Source of the DNA: Drancourtella massiliensis
GTDB lineage: Bacteria > Bacillota > Clostridia > Lachnospirales > Lachnospiraceae
Reading direction: 5' to 3'
NCBI RefSeq assembly: GCF_016900655.1
Contig: NZ_JACJKH010000017.1
Coordinates: 1 to 64,000 of the forward strand
DNA: 64,000 bases
Position 1 is the first letter of the stretch. Every line of letters starts with the position of its first letter. The position numbers and the translations under genes were made by a program. The notes under the pieces were generated by a model. That model was not told where the DNA came from and did not search any database. It saw nothing but the letters and a program-made list of their open reading frames with translations. Below are positions 51,658 to 60,259 of this stretch, piece by piece.

Positions 51658-51686
51658 TTGACATGCTGGGATGCGTTATGTATAAT
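51658..51686 (+). promoter_or_regulatory. Consensus promoter of greA
   Basis: TTGACA, 17-base spacer, TATAAT: both hexamers perfect. Located 89 bases before greA. Confidence 0.9.
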
Positions 51687-51774
51687 ATTGAAATTACGGA
51701 AGTAGAATATTCCATACCGTTTTGCAGCAGATCCGGCTGCGTACTAGTTCATTTATGTAAGGAAGGTAAACAAG

Positions 51775-52257
51775 ATGGAAGAAAAGAAAACAATATTGAC
51801 TTATGCGGGCTTGAAAGCTTTGGAAGATGAACTTGAAAATTTAAGGGTCGTAAAGCGGAAAGAAGTTGCCGAGAAGATCAAAGAGGCAAGAGAGCAGGGC
51901 GACTTGTCAGAGAACGCAGAATACGATGCAGCAAAAGATGAACAAAGAGATATTGAAGCCCGGATCGATGAACTCGAAAAAATCCTCAAAAATGTTGAGG
52001 TTGTTGTAGAAGAAGAAGTAGATCTGGAAAAGATTAACGTTGGATGTACAGTTCTGGTACATGACGACGAATATGATGAAGAGATTGAATTCAAAATCGT
52101 AGGTTCCACAGAGGCAAACAGCCTTCAGGGCAAAATTTCCAACGAGTCTCCGGTAGGCCAGGCTCTGATGGGAAAGAAGGTCGGAGATGTTGTAGATGTT
52201 GAGACACCGGCCGGAAATATCAGATATACAGTATTAAAGATTGAGCGTTCTATCTAA
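51775..52257 (+). CDS. greA: Transcription elongation factor GreA
   Basis: 160 residues. N-terminal coiled coil ([45 protein letters not shown] with the acidic tip) and C-terminal FKBP-like domain ([27 protein letters not shown]). Restarts backtracked RNA polymerase. Precedes lysS, a frequent arrangement in Clostridia. Confidence 0.97.
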   Translation: MEEKKTILTYAGLKALEDELENLRVVKRKEVAEKIKEAREQGDLSENAEYDAAKDEQRDIEARIDELEKILKNVEVVVEEEVDLEKINVGCTVLVHDDEYDEEIEFKIVGSTEANSLQGKISNESPVGQALMGKKVGDVVDVETPAGNIRYTVLKIERSI

Positions 52258-52309
52258 CCGTACGGTACGGGAGAACATATCTGTCTGACAGAAAAAAGGA
52301 GTGAAAAAA

Positions 52310-54229
52310 GTGGCAGGACAGCAGAATAATGCGCAGGATCAGGATCTGAATCAGCTTAGAAAGGTGCGCCGTGAGAAACTGGCGGAGCTTCAGGCAAGAG
52401 GAGATGACCCGTTTCTGATTACAAAATATGATGTGACACATCACAGCCAGGAAATCAAGGATCATTTTGAGGAACTGGAAAATAAAGAAGTTTCCGTAGC
52501 GGGACGTATCATGCAGAAACGTGTGATGGGAAAAGCGTCCTTCTGCAACATTCAGGATTTAGAAGGAAACATTCAGTCTTACGTTGCGAGAGACAATATC
52601 GGTGAAGACCACTATAAAGATTTTAAGAAGTTTGATATCGGTGATATCGTAGGAATCAGGGGAACTGTCTTTAAGACAAAGACAGGAGAGATCTCGATTC
52701 ACGCAGAAAGTGTACAGCTGCTTTCAAAGAGTCTGCAGGTGCTTCCGGAGAAATTCCACGGCCTGACAGATACAGATACAAGATACAGACAGAGATATGT
52801 GGATCTGATCATGAACCGCGAGGTAAAAGATACATTTATCAAACGTTCCAAAATTTTGAGTAGCATCCGGAAATACCTGGATTCTCAGGGATTCCTGGAA
52901 GTTGAGACTCCGATGCTTGTGGCAAACGCAGGCGGAGCAGCAGCAAGACCGTTTGAGACACATTTTAACGCACTGGACGAAGACTTCAAGCTTCGTATTT
53001 CTCTGGAGCTTTATCTGAAACGTCTGATCGTCGGCGGAATGGAACGTGTTTATGAGATCGGACGAGTATTCCGGAACGAGGGTCTGGACACCCGCCACAA
53101 TCCGGAATTTACTCTGATGGAGCTCTACCAGGCATATACCGATTATAACGGTATGATGGATCTGACAGAGAACCTGTACCGCCATGTGGCACAGGATGTA
53201 CTTGGAACAACAAAGATCGTTTACAACGGAGTTGAGATGGATCTCGGCAAGCCGTTTGAGCGTATCACCATGGTAGACGCCGTTAAGAAATACGCAGGTG
53301 TAGACTGGAACGAAGTAAAGACATTAAAGCAGGCAAGAGAGCTTGCAAAAGAACATCATGTAGAATATGAGGAGCGCCATAAGAAAGGTGACATCCTCTC
53401 CCTCTTCTTCGAGGAATTCGCAGAAGAGCACCTGATCCAGCCGACTTTTGTCATGGATCACCCGATTGAGATTTCTCCACTTACAAAGAAGAAACCGGGA
53501 AATCCGGACTATGTAGAGCGTTTTGAGTTCTTTATGAACGGCTGGGAGATGGCAAATGCCTACTCCGAGCTGAATGACCCGATCGATCAGAGAGAGCGGT
53601 TCAAAGCACAGGAAGAGCTTCTGGCACAGGGAGATGAAGAGGCCAACACAACAGACGAAGATTTCCTCAACGCACTGGAAATCGGTATGCCTCCGACAGG
53701 TGGTATCGGATTTGGAATCGACAGAATGTGTATGCTTCTCACCAATTCCGCAGCCATCCGTGATGTATTGCTCTTCCCGACAATGAAGAGCATCGGCGGA
53801 TCTGACAGCAAGAAAACGGACAAGAAAGAGGAGTCCGAGCCGGCTGTGAAGATCGATCTCTCCAAGGTGAAAGTCGAGCCGTTGTTTGAGGATGCCGTTG
53901 ATTTTGACACCTTCAGCAAGTCCGATTTCCGGGTTGTAAAGGTAGAGGCATGTGAGGCAGTTCCGAAGAGTAAGAAGCTCCTGAAGTTCACACTGAACGA
54001 CGGAACAGAACGGAAACGTACGATTTTAAGCGGAATTCACGAGTATTACGAGCCGGAAGAGCTGGTCGGAAAGACCTGTGTGGCGATCACGAATCTGCCG
54101 CCGAGGAAGATGATGGGTATCGACTCCGAGGGTATGCTGATTAGTGCGGTGTACGAGTACGACGGACACGAAGGACTGAATCTGCTGATGCTGGATGACA
54201 GTATCCCGGCAGGAGCGAAGCTCTACTAA
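52310..54229 (+). CDS. lysS: Lysyl-tRNA synthetase with C-terminal tRNA-binding domain
   Basis: 639 residues; GTG 52310 is chosen because AAGGAG is 8 bases upstream, whereas GTG 52301 overlaps that site. Residues 1-150 form the anticodon-binding OB fold ([20 protein letters not shown]). The class II core has motif 2 [20 protein letters not shown] and motif 3 [14 protein letters not shown]. After an acidic linker, residues about 535-639 form an EMAP/Arc1p-type tRNA-binding domain ([19 protein letters not shown] ... [20 protein letters not shown]). That tail is usual in MetRS but unusual in LysRS outside certain Clostridia. Confidence 0.95.
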   Translation: MAGQQNNAQDQDLNQLRKVRREKLAELQARGDDPFLITKYDVTHHSQEIKDHFEELENKEVSVAGRIMQKRVMGKASFCNIQDLEGNIQSYVARDNIGEDHYKDFKKFDIGDIVGIRGTVFKTKTGEISIHAESVQLLSKSLQVLPEKFHGLTDTDTRYRQRYVDLIMNREVKDTFIKRSKILSSIRKYLDSQGFLEVETPMLVANAGGAAARPFETHFNALDEDFKLRISLELYLKRLIVGGMERVYEIGRVFRNEGLDTRHNPEFTLMELYQAYTDYNGMMDLTENLYRHVAQDVLGTTKIVYNGVEMDLGKPFERITMVDAVKKYAGVDWNEVKTLKQARELAKEHHVEYEERHKKGDILSLFFEEFAEEHLIQPTFVMDHPIEISPLTKKKPGNPDYVERFEFFMNGWEMANAYSELNDPIDQRERFKAQEELLAQGDEEANTTDEDFLNALEIGMPPTGGIGFGIDRMCMLLTNSAAIRDVLLFPTMKSIGGSDSKKTDKKEESEPAVKIDLSKVKVEPLFEDAVDFDTFSKSDFRVVKVEACEAVPKSKKLLKFTLNDGTERKRTILSGIHEYYEPEELVGKTCVAITNLPPRKMMGIDSEGMLISAVYEYDGHEGLNLLMLDDSIPAGAKLY

Positions 54230-54438
54230 GGATAAGAAATGACCTTCAGATTTGACAGCAAAAATTCATTTTGACAACATTTTGACAACAAATTCAAAGG
54301 GAATCACGAATTATCATGAAGCGTGGTGAAGAGTTGTCATTCTTGAATTGTATCGGGAAACCGATTATTCGAGCACTTTTTGAAAGAAAAACTTTCGAAG
54401 AGTGCTCTTTTTTTATTCCTCACGTATAAACAGCAGTA
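54230..54438. other. Junction between lysS and mobile-element remnants
   Basis: Contains the direct repeat TTTTGACAACA (twice near 54272-54292). An imperfect terminator hairpin GAGCACTTTTTGAAAG / CTTTCGAAGAGTGCTC with a T run (54371-54414) follows. No integrase or clear attachment core was identified. Confidence 0.5.
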
Positions 54439-54468
54439 GTGGCCGAATCAAAGAAGGGAGACTGTTTT

Positions 54469-54750
54469 ATGAGAACAGAAGATATGTACTATAACGAGCA
54501 GAAACGCAGTGAAGTTATGGAGGCGGCCCGGAGACTTAGAAGAAAATTTCTCCGGTATCAGCAGGCAGAGATTGTATACAGTCTGTCTCATAAGAAATTA
54601 ATGGAATTAGCCAATGCCGCAGGAGCAATTTACAGAATGGATGGAATCGTGTTGATTAATCGAGATATATTTGATGAATACCTTGAAAGATTTCATGAAA
54701 CAAAAGATGCTTTTCCTATGGAAGAAGAGGAGGATAAGTATGCACAGTAA
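54469..54750 (+). CDS. DUF6462-type small DNA-binding-like protein, copy 1
   Basis: About 93 residues from ATG 54469 (GGGAGACTG upstream); an in-frame start at 54439 is less likely. KFLRYQQAEIVYSLSHKKLMELANAAGAIYRMDGIVLINRDIFDEYLERF matches the excisionase-like DUF6462 fold of conjugative elements. Probably a helix-turn-helix/MerR-like regulator or excision factor. It overlaps the start of copy 2, so both are translated together. Confidence 0.7.
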   Translation: MRTEDMYYNEQKRSEVMEAARRLRRKFLRYQQAEIVYSLSHKKLMELANAAGAIYRMDGIVLINRDIFDEYLERFHETKDAFPMEEEEDKYAQ

Positions 54751-54997
54751 AGTATGGATGTTTTCACATCTGATCGATGATGAGGATCTGGCGTTCCTGC
54801 AGAGGGAATTTGTCAGTTACCAGCAGGCAATGGACTACTACGGATTGGGTTATAAACCAATTGTCAGGCTGTCTCATATATCGGGATCTGTTTATAAGAT
54901 TGGAAAAAAGGTATTGATCCGGCGAAGCATTTTTGAAGAATATCTGAGAAATTATGTGAAAAGGGGGACTGAAGAATGGGAAGAGTTATTGCCGTAG
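54740..54997 (+). CDS. DUF6462-type small DNA-binding-like protein, copy 2
   Basis: About 85 residues from ATG 54740 (GAAGAGGAGGATAAG upstream); the frame is open further left. [49 protein letters not shown] parallels copy 1, so the two are tandem paralogues. Its end overlaps the ParA start at 54976 by 22 bases. Confidence 0.65.
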   Translation: MHSKVWMFSHLIDDEDLAFLQREFVSYQQAMDYYGLGYKPIVRLSHISGSVYKIGKKVLIRRSIFEEYLRNYVKRGTEEWEELLP

Positions 54998-56010
54998 CAA
55001 ATCAGAAGGGCGGAGTCGCTAAAACAACAACAGCGGTAAATTTAGGAATTGGACTTGCAAGAGAAGGGAAAAGTGTGCTGCTTGTTGATACAGATCCCCA
55101 GGGGAGCCTCACAGCCAGCCTTCCTTATGGTACATACCTAGTCCGTGAGACAACCACACCCCATAACTATAAGCCGGTGGATGATTTCATCGTCCGGATC
55201 ACCGAGCATCATCCCAACACGCCCCAGGTGTGGCGGGTGCTTCTGGATGAGGAATTTGAGGCGAAGCTGAAAATTATCAAGCAGGATGATGAGACGAAAA
55301 AGCCGGTGCTTCATAAAGGCACTGAGTTCCGGATCTATGATCTGAATAACAAAGAATACGTTGAACAGGTAACGACTTATCCTACGACCACGGTTCACAA
55401 GACATTTTTTACCGACGAGGAAGGCTACCTGATCCTGCCCCAGAACCTGAAGATCGGGCATTACCGGATTGAGGAAGTCACAGCGCCTTACGGCTATACG
55501 CTGAATGAGAATTATTTTGAGATTGCAGTGGATTCCGATACTGCTTACCAGATCGACCCGGTGTCCGGGGATGTGGTGATCGAAGCAGTCTATGAGAACC
55601 ATCCGGTAAAAGGAAAACTGAAAATCGTAAAACAGGGCGAAGTACTGGACGGTTTCAGCAAGGATTTTGTCTATGAAGTGGAGAATCTGGCGGGCGCAGT
55701 CTTTGAGGTGTACGCTGCGGATGATATTTATACCGCTGACTTCCAAAAGGACGCAGAGGGGAACCGCATCCTGGAGTACGCTGCCGGCGAGCTGGTAGGA
55801 ATGGTGACTACGGATGAAAACGGGGAGGCATATCTTTCTGATCTTCCTCTTGGCAGTTACAAGGTTGTGGAAGTTACCGCCCCAGAAGGCTTTGTGCTGA
55901 ACGGGGAAGCGCAGACAGTGGCTTTTACTTACAAAGATCAGGAGACGCCTGTGATTGAACAGGAAGCTGTTTTCCAGAATGAACGCCAGAAGGTGGAAGT
56001 TTGCCGGTGA
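54976..56010 (+). pseudogene. Chimera of ParA N-terminus and CnaB/SpaA surface protein
   Basis: 344 codons in one open frame. Residues 1-49 are a ParA/Soj ATPase start ([35 protein letters not shown]) with an intact Walker A. From residue 50 the sequence becomes a Cna-B isopeptide-fold adhesin: [20 protein letters not shown], then [15 protein letters not shown] ... [15 protein letters not shown] and [12 protein letters not shown] ... [15 protein letters not shown], each with the Lys and Glu of an isopeptide bond. It stops right after [13 protein letters not shown] without a cell-wall sorting motif. Two conjugative-element genes have been joined by deletion; neither function can survive. Confidence 0.85.
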
Positions 56011-56504
56011 AACCGGAAGAGATAATAACAGAGGATTCTAATTCGGGGTTTGAATTTTTTAAAGCGGTAGGGAAAGAAAATGGTATCAATTGCGAATGCG
56101 CCGGAGGGAAATCTAATATTTTTCATATGCTGGAGCAGACGGAAGAGAAAAAGATCTGCGTTATAGCAGACGGGGCAGCGATCGGACCAGAGGTGGACCG
56201 CCTTTATCAATATGCTTCCCGGAGGGATAATATATATCTGTATTTTCCAGAATCCTTTGAATGGCTTATCCTGAGTTCCGGATTGATTGAAGGGAAAGAA
56301 CTTCAGGATATATTAGAGAATCCGGAAGTCTATATTGACAGTAGAACGTATTTTAGCTGGGAAAGATTTTTCTCACATCTTTTGACAGAAAAGACCAGGG
56401 ATACCTATCTGCAATACAGCAAGTCAAAATTGAACGAAGTTTATCTGCATGAAAAGAACCGGGAAATGATCTTAAAAGTGATAAAAGGAATAGAATGGAA
56501 ATAA
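56001..56504 (+). pseudogene. C-terminal fragment of an unidentified mobile-element protein
   Basis: 167 codons from a TTG with no ribosome site; the frame starts at the second junction after the CnaB piece. FEFFKAVGKENGINCECAGG, ICVIADGAAIGPEVDRLYQY and NIYLYFPESFEWLILSSGL suggest a P-loop-independent TOPRIM-like or partner-of-ATPase fold, known to me only as a mis-named hypothetical in Lachnospiraceae islands. The N-terminal half is missing. Confidence 0.5.
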
Positions 56505-56516
56505 CAGTGTAAAAGG

Positions 56517-56556
56517 ATGTCGCGGGTTCATCTTACAAGATGGATCTGCGGCATTT
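56517..56556 (+). terminator. Hairpin after the fragment
   Basis: ATGTCGCGGGTTCATCTT pairs with AGATGGATCTGCGGCAT around ACA, then TTTAATTAAAT. Confidence 0.6.
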
Positions 56557-56642
56557 AATTAAATAGTGAAAAAATAGTGTAATTTTAGTGGAAATCCTAC
56601 CCGTTTTTAGATACAATATTTTTAACGAAACGGGGTGATACA

Positions 56643-56940
56643 TTGATAAAAGTAACTCTTACAAACGAGATATTAAGACGAATAGCAGAAATCGATGAGA
56701 ACCGTTTTTTTTCTCGGTACGATGAAACTTCCTTCTGTTAAAAAACAGGATCAGGAAGAATTCCAAGAAAAAGAGTTCCTGGCGTTTTTGTTAAAGAAGG
56801 GACTCTATGAATTTACACCGATCGATGTAAGCAGAATGATCGGAGTGACAAACAAAACAGTGATCAACAGATGTCGATCTTATCGGTTAAGTGACTTTTC
56901 AAGAGCAAATGAAAAAAAGATTCTGAGAGAAATATCGTAG
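56643..56940 (+). pseudogene. Fic-family protein remnant
   Basis: From TTG 56643 (GGGGTG upstream): IKVTLTNEILRRIAEIDENR is a Fic N-terminus. An eight-T run then shifts frame to LGTMKLPSV, and a six-A run shifts it again to KNRIRKNSKKKSS. The remaining frame gives FTPIDVSRMIGVTNKTVINRC joined directly to RSYRLSDFSRANEKKILREI, the C-terminal helix-turn-helix and tail of Fic proteins. The central HPFxxGNGR catalytic domain is gone. Multiple frameshifts and two deletions make this a clear pseudogene. Confidence 0.8.
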
Positions 56941-56985
56941 CTGAAAAGTTGCCCGGTGTTTGACTTATTCCGGGAGTATGAAACG

Positions 56986-57028
56986 AAGCGGGAATTATTA
57001 GCTGGAATAGCTGAATAATTACCCGCTT
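56986..57028. terminator. Bidirectional terminator next to lacI
   Basis: AAGCGGGAATTATT pairs with AATAATTACCCGCTT around a 14-base loop; flanks give short T runs on both strands. Confidence 0.65.
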
Positions 57029-57069
57029 ATTTCTGTTTCTATTCTTTATCAGTTTCTATCTTATCTTGG

Positions 57070-58095
57070 CTAAATCATTGCAGATTCACGATATTTGGCA
57101 TTTGTCCGTACATACATGATGCGATATGGAGTCTCTGGTTCGCGGATGCGTGAGAGCAGCAGATCGGCCGCAATGTACCCCATTTTTGAACTCGGAATAT
57201 CGATCGTAGTCAGATGGGGTTCGATGATCCGTGATTCGGCGGAATTATCGAAGCCGGTGATGAATATATCTTCCGGCACCCGGACCCCCTGCCTGCGCAG
57301 TGCACGGATCAGATCAATGGCGATGAAATCGTTGGCACAGATAAATACTTCAGGCAGTTTTAATGTGCGTTTTAGTGTCTCGTCCAGAAGGGCGGCTTCT
57401 GCGAAGACATTGGTATCTGTGAACTGTGTTGTACACGGTGTAAGACCGTTTTCCGTCATGGCGTCTGTGAATCCCTGCCATCTTTCGAAGAAAGAGCGGC
57501 AGTGTCTGCGGTCGCCGGCGAAAGCAAGCCGTGTAAGCCCTTTCTGGATCAGAGCGTCTGTCATGTTGTACACGCTGATCCGGTTTTCCATCATCAGAAA
57601 ATCAGCATTGATCTGTGTGAAGTCTGTGTCATATGCGGCGTCAATAAACAACAGGGGAATGCCGAGTGAATTCAGCATTTCCATATACTCGGGCTGGAAC
57701 ATCTCCATACAGATGATGCCGGCTGTCTTTTCTCTGTCAAATCCAAGAGGGAGCTGCAGGGTGGCAATCTCTTCTTCGCGGATCGGAAACATGGTGAGCC
57801 GGTAGTTGTTCTGGCTGATCTTCTCCTGAAATGTATTGAGTGCATAGGTTCCAAAATGGGAACCGTAGGGCATATTCTGGGAAATCAGCGCCAGTTCGCC
57901 GGGAGGAGTATTATGTTCCGGCTGGCCCTGCTGCAGGTATATGAATCTCCGGTATCCCATTTCTGCTGCCCGCGTCAGGATTTTCTGGCGGGTTTCTTCG
58001 GCGAGGATACCGGTGTTATTCAGCGCTTTTGAAACTGTATTTCTGGATAAGCCGAGACTGTCTGCAATATCCTGGATCGTAACTTTTTTCTCCAT
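57070..58095 (-). CDS. LacI-family transcriptional regulator
   Basis: 341 residues. LacI helix-turn-helix and hinge (VTIQDIADSLGLSRNTVSKALNNTGILAEETRQKIL), then a periplasmic-binding-protein-like sugar domain (GIICMEMFQPEYMEMLNSLG, FICANDFIAIDLIRALRRQG, DIFITGFDNSAESRIIEPHLTTI). Divergent from the ABC importer and GH32 genes, so it should control them in response to a fructose-containing sugar. Its own start lies about 30 bases from a palindromic candidate operator. Confidence 0.95.
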   Translation of the reverse strand: MEKKVTIQDIADSLGLSRNTVSKALNNTGILAEETRQKILTRAAEMGYRRFIYLQQGQPEHNTPPGELALISQNMPYGSHFGTYALNTFQEKISQNNYRLTMFPIREEEIATLQLPLGFDREKTAGIICMEMFQPEYMEMLNSLGIPLLFIDAAYDTDFTQINADFLMMENRISVYNMTDALIQKGLTRLAFAGDRRHCRSFFERWQGFTDAMTENGLTPCTTQFTDTNVFAEAALLDETLKRTLKLPEVFICANDFIAIDLIRALRRQGVRVPEDIFITGFDNSAESRIIEPHLTTIDIPSSKMGYIAADLLLSRIREPETPYRIMYVRTNAKYRESAMI

Positions 58096-58123
58096 AATAC
58101 AATACTCCGTTTATATGATACTG

Positions 58124-58138
58124 TTACATTTAATGTAA
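58124..58138. promoter_or_regulatory. Palindromic candidate LacI operator
   Basis: TTACATT-T-AATGTAA, a perfect 15-bp dyad 29 bases upstream of the lacI start codon. Its half site (TTACATT, reverse complement AATGTAA) also occurs in the TGCAAATGTAAAA motifs downstream. Confidence 0.6.
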
Positions 58139-58155
58139 ATCATTGTGCATGATTT

Positions 58156-58370
58156 GTCAAATGTAACATCGTAAATAAGCGAAAAATACAATAAAAGATA
58201 TAATAACACAGAAAGTAAAACAAAATGATGCAAATGCACAATATAAATGTTATGCAAATGTAAAATAGATATTGACATTATGCACAAATAATGGTACTGT
58301 AAAAGTAACCTTTAGATAAACCATGCATAAAAATGACCGGTCAAACAATGTGGATGGTGCAAATGTAAAA
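58156..58370 (+). promoter_or_regulatory. Importer promoter with repeated TGCAAATGTAA motifs
   Basis: Promoter TTGACA (58272-58277), 17-base spacer, TACTGT (58295-58300). The motif TGCAAATGTAAAA occurs exactly at 58253-58265 and 58358-58370, with variants at 58156 (TGTCAAATGTAAC) and 58229 (TGCAAATGCACA). These probably are LacI-family half sites around the promoter. The 293-base region holds no gene. Confidence 0.65.
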
Positions 58371-58388
58371 AAAGGAGGGGGTTACTGA

Positions 58389-59333
58389 ATGAGAGTTCTC
58401 CGTAAAAGTAAAACAGCGGTTGTTACTGTAAAGCAGACGCCGCGGGAAAAACTGAAGTATGTAAAGAAGAACTGGCAGCTTTATGTATTCTTTCTGCTTC
58501 CGGGACTTCTGCTTACGCTGATCTTCAAGTACGGGCCCATGGGCGGTATTCTGATCGCGTTCGAGGATTACAATGTTATCGAAGGCGTACTCGGAAGTCC
58601 GTGGGTGGGACTTGATTATTTCAGACGGTTCCTGTCTTCACCGGATTTCATGAATTATCTGATGAACACATTGAAGCTGAGCGTCTTCGGACTGCTCTGG
58701 GGTTTCCCGATTCCGATCATTCTGGCGCTTCTGCTCAATCAGATCCGCCGGGTAGGGATCCGCAAAAAGATCCAGCTTCTGATCTACGCACCGAATTTTA
58801 TCTCTGTCATCGTTCTCTGTGGTATGGTGCGTATGTTCCTGTCACCGGTTGGCCCGATCAACTCCCTGTTCGGTATTGATACCAACTGGATGACCATGCC
58901 GGAGGCATTCCGGACCATTTACATAGCCAGCGGGATCTGGCAGACGGCAGGCTGGGCTTCGATCATGTACACGGCAGCGCTTTCAAATGCCAGCAAAGAT
59001 CTGGAAGAAGCGGCGATCGTGGACGGCGCGAACGTCCTGCAGCAGATCAGATACGTACAGCTTCCTGCCATCAAGAATATCATCGTAATACAGTTCATCC
59101 TGCAGGCAGGTAATATTATGAGCATCGGATTTGAGAAGGCATATGCACTGCAGACAGATATGAACCTGCCGGCTTCCGAGATTCTTTCTACATATGTATA
59201 CAGACTCGGTCTTCTGAATGGCGACTACGGTTATTCTACGGCAGTGGGATTGTTTAATTCCATCATAAATGTGATCCTGCTGATCTTCGTAAACCAGGTA
59301 GTAAAGAAACTGAATGACGGTGAAGGATTATAA
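58389..59333 (+). CDS. Sugar ABC transporter permease (LplB/YteP type)
   Basis: 314 residues, six membrane helices. Opening KYVKKNWQLYVFFLLPGLLLTLIFKYGPMGG is typical of the LplB/YteP group that imports oligosaccharides. The EAA loop is EEAAIVDGANVLQQIRYVQLPAI (about residue 205-227). AAAGGAGGGGG precedes the ATG. Forms the membrane pore with the next gene. No ATPase is encoded here, so a shared MsmK-like ATPase elsewhere is likely. Confidence 0.93.
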   Translation: MRVLRKSKTAVVTVKQTPREKLKYVKKNWQLYVFFLLPGLLLTLIFKYGPMGGILIAFEDYNVIEGVLGSPWVGLDYFRRFLSSPDFMNYLMNTLKLSVFGLLWGFPIPIILALLLNQIRRVGIRKKIQLLIYAPNFISVIVLCGMVRMFLSPVGPINSLFGIDTNWMTMPEAFRTIYIASGIWQTAGWASIMYTAALSNASKDLEEAAIVDGANVLQQIRYVQLPAIKNIIVIQFILQAGNIMSIGFEKAYALQTDMNLPASEILSTYVYRLGLLNGDYGYSTAVGLFNSIINVILLIFVNQVVKKLNDGEGL

Positions 59334-59348
59334 AAGGGGGATATGATT

Positions 59349-60245
59349 ATGAAAACGAGAAGAAAAATAAAACTCGGGACATCCGACCGCATAATCCTGG
59401 GTGTGGGTTATACACTTCTTGGGCTCTTCGTGCTCGCGGTTTTTGTCCCGCTGGTCTATGTGGTGCTCGCCTCTTTTATGGATCCGAATGTACTGAACAA
59501 CCAGGGGATCAGTTTTGATTTTAAAGACTGGACGCTGGATGCATATAAACGGGTACTGGAAAATGATATGATCTGGAGAGGATTTGCCAACTCATTCTTC
59601 TATTCGGCAGCATTTACCGTGATTTCGGTTTTTATCACACTGCTCGCCGCTTACCCGATGTCCAAGAAGGACTTTGTGGGACGTAAGTTTTTTAACATTA
59701 TTTTTGTGATCACGATGTTCTTCGGCGGCGGAATGATCCCGACATTCATCCTCGTCAACAACCTGCATATGGTCAATACCGTGTGGGCTATCCTGCTCCC
59801 GGGTGCATTTAATGTGTGGAATATGATCCTTGCCAGAACATACTTCCAGTCGATCCCGGCCGAGCTCAGAGAGGCATCCGAACTGGACGGGGCAACCGAG
59901 ATCCAGCACTTCTTCAAGATCATGCTGCCGGTGTGCAAACCGATCATCGCGGTGCTGGCGCTCTGGTCTTTTGTAGGAATGTGGAACAGCTATTTCGACG
60001 CAATGATCTACTTAAACGACGCGGATATGCAGCCGCTGCAGCTTGTCTTAAGATCGATCCTCGTGCAGAATACGCCGCAGCCGGGAATGATCGCGGATAT
60101 TCAGAGCACGGCGGAGATGGCGAAGGTGGCGGAACTTTTGAAATACGCGACAATTGTTGTATCGAGCCTTCCGCTGCTGATCATGTATCCGTTCTTCCAG
60201 AAGTATTTTGACAAAGGAATCATGGTTGGTTCTGTCAAAGGTTAG
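59349..60245 (+). CDS. Sugar ABC transporter permease (YtcP type)
   Basis: 298 residues, six membrane helices; ATG 59349 is preferred over 59343, which lies only two bases after AAAGGGGG. LGLFVLAVFVPLVYVVLASFMDPNVLN at the start and the EAA loop REASELDGATEIQHFFKIMLPVCKPI. Partner permease of the preceding protein; the pair forms a heterodimeric carbohydrate importer. Confidence 0.93.
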   Translation: MKTRRKIKLGTSDRIILGVGYTLLGLFVLAVFVPLVYVVLASFMDPNVLNNQGISFDFKDWTLDAYKRVLENDMIWRGFANSFFYSAAFTVISVFITLLAAYPMSKKDFVGRKFFNIIFVITMFFGGGMIPTFILVNNLHMVNTVWAILLPGAFNVWNMILARTYFQSIPAELREASELDGATEIQHFFKIMLPVCKPIIAVLALWSFVGMWNSYFDAMIYLNDADMQPLQLVLRSILVQNTPQPGMIADIQSTAEMAKVAELLKYATIVVSSLPLLIMYPFFQKYFDKGIMVGSVKG

Positions 60246-60259
60246 GAGGCCGAGAAGTG

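Noticed and set aside
54230-54438. Attachment site or integrase for a conjugative element beside lysS
   Set aside because: Only short TTTTGACAACA repeats are visible; there is no integrase gene and no matching second att copy in the window.
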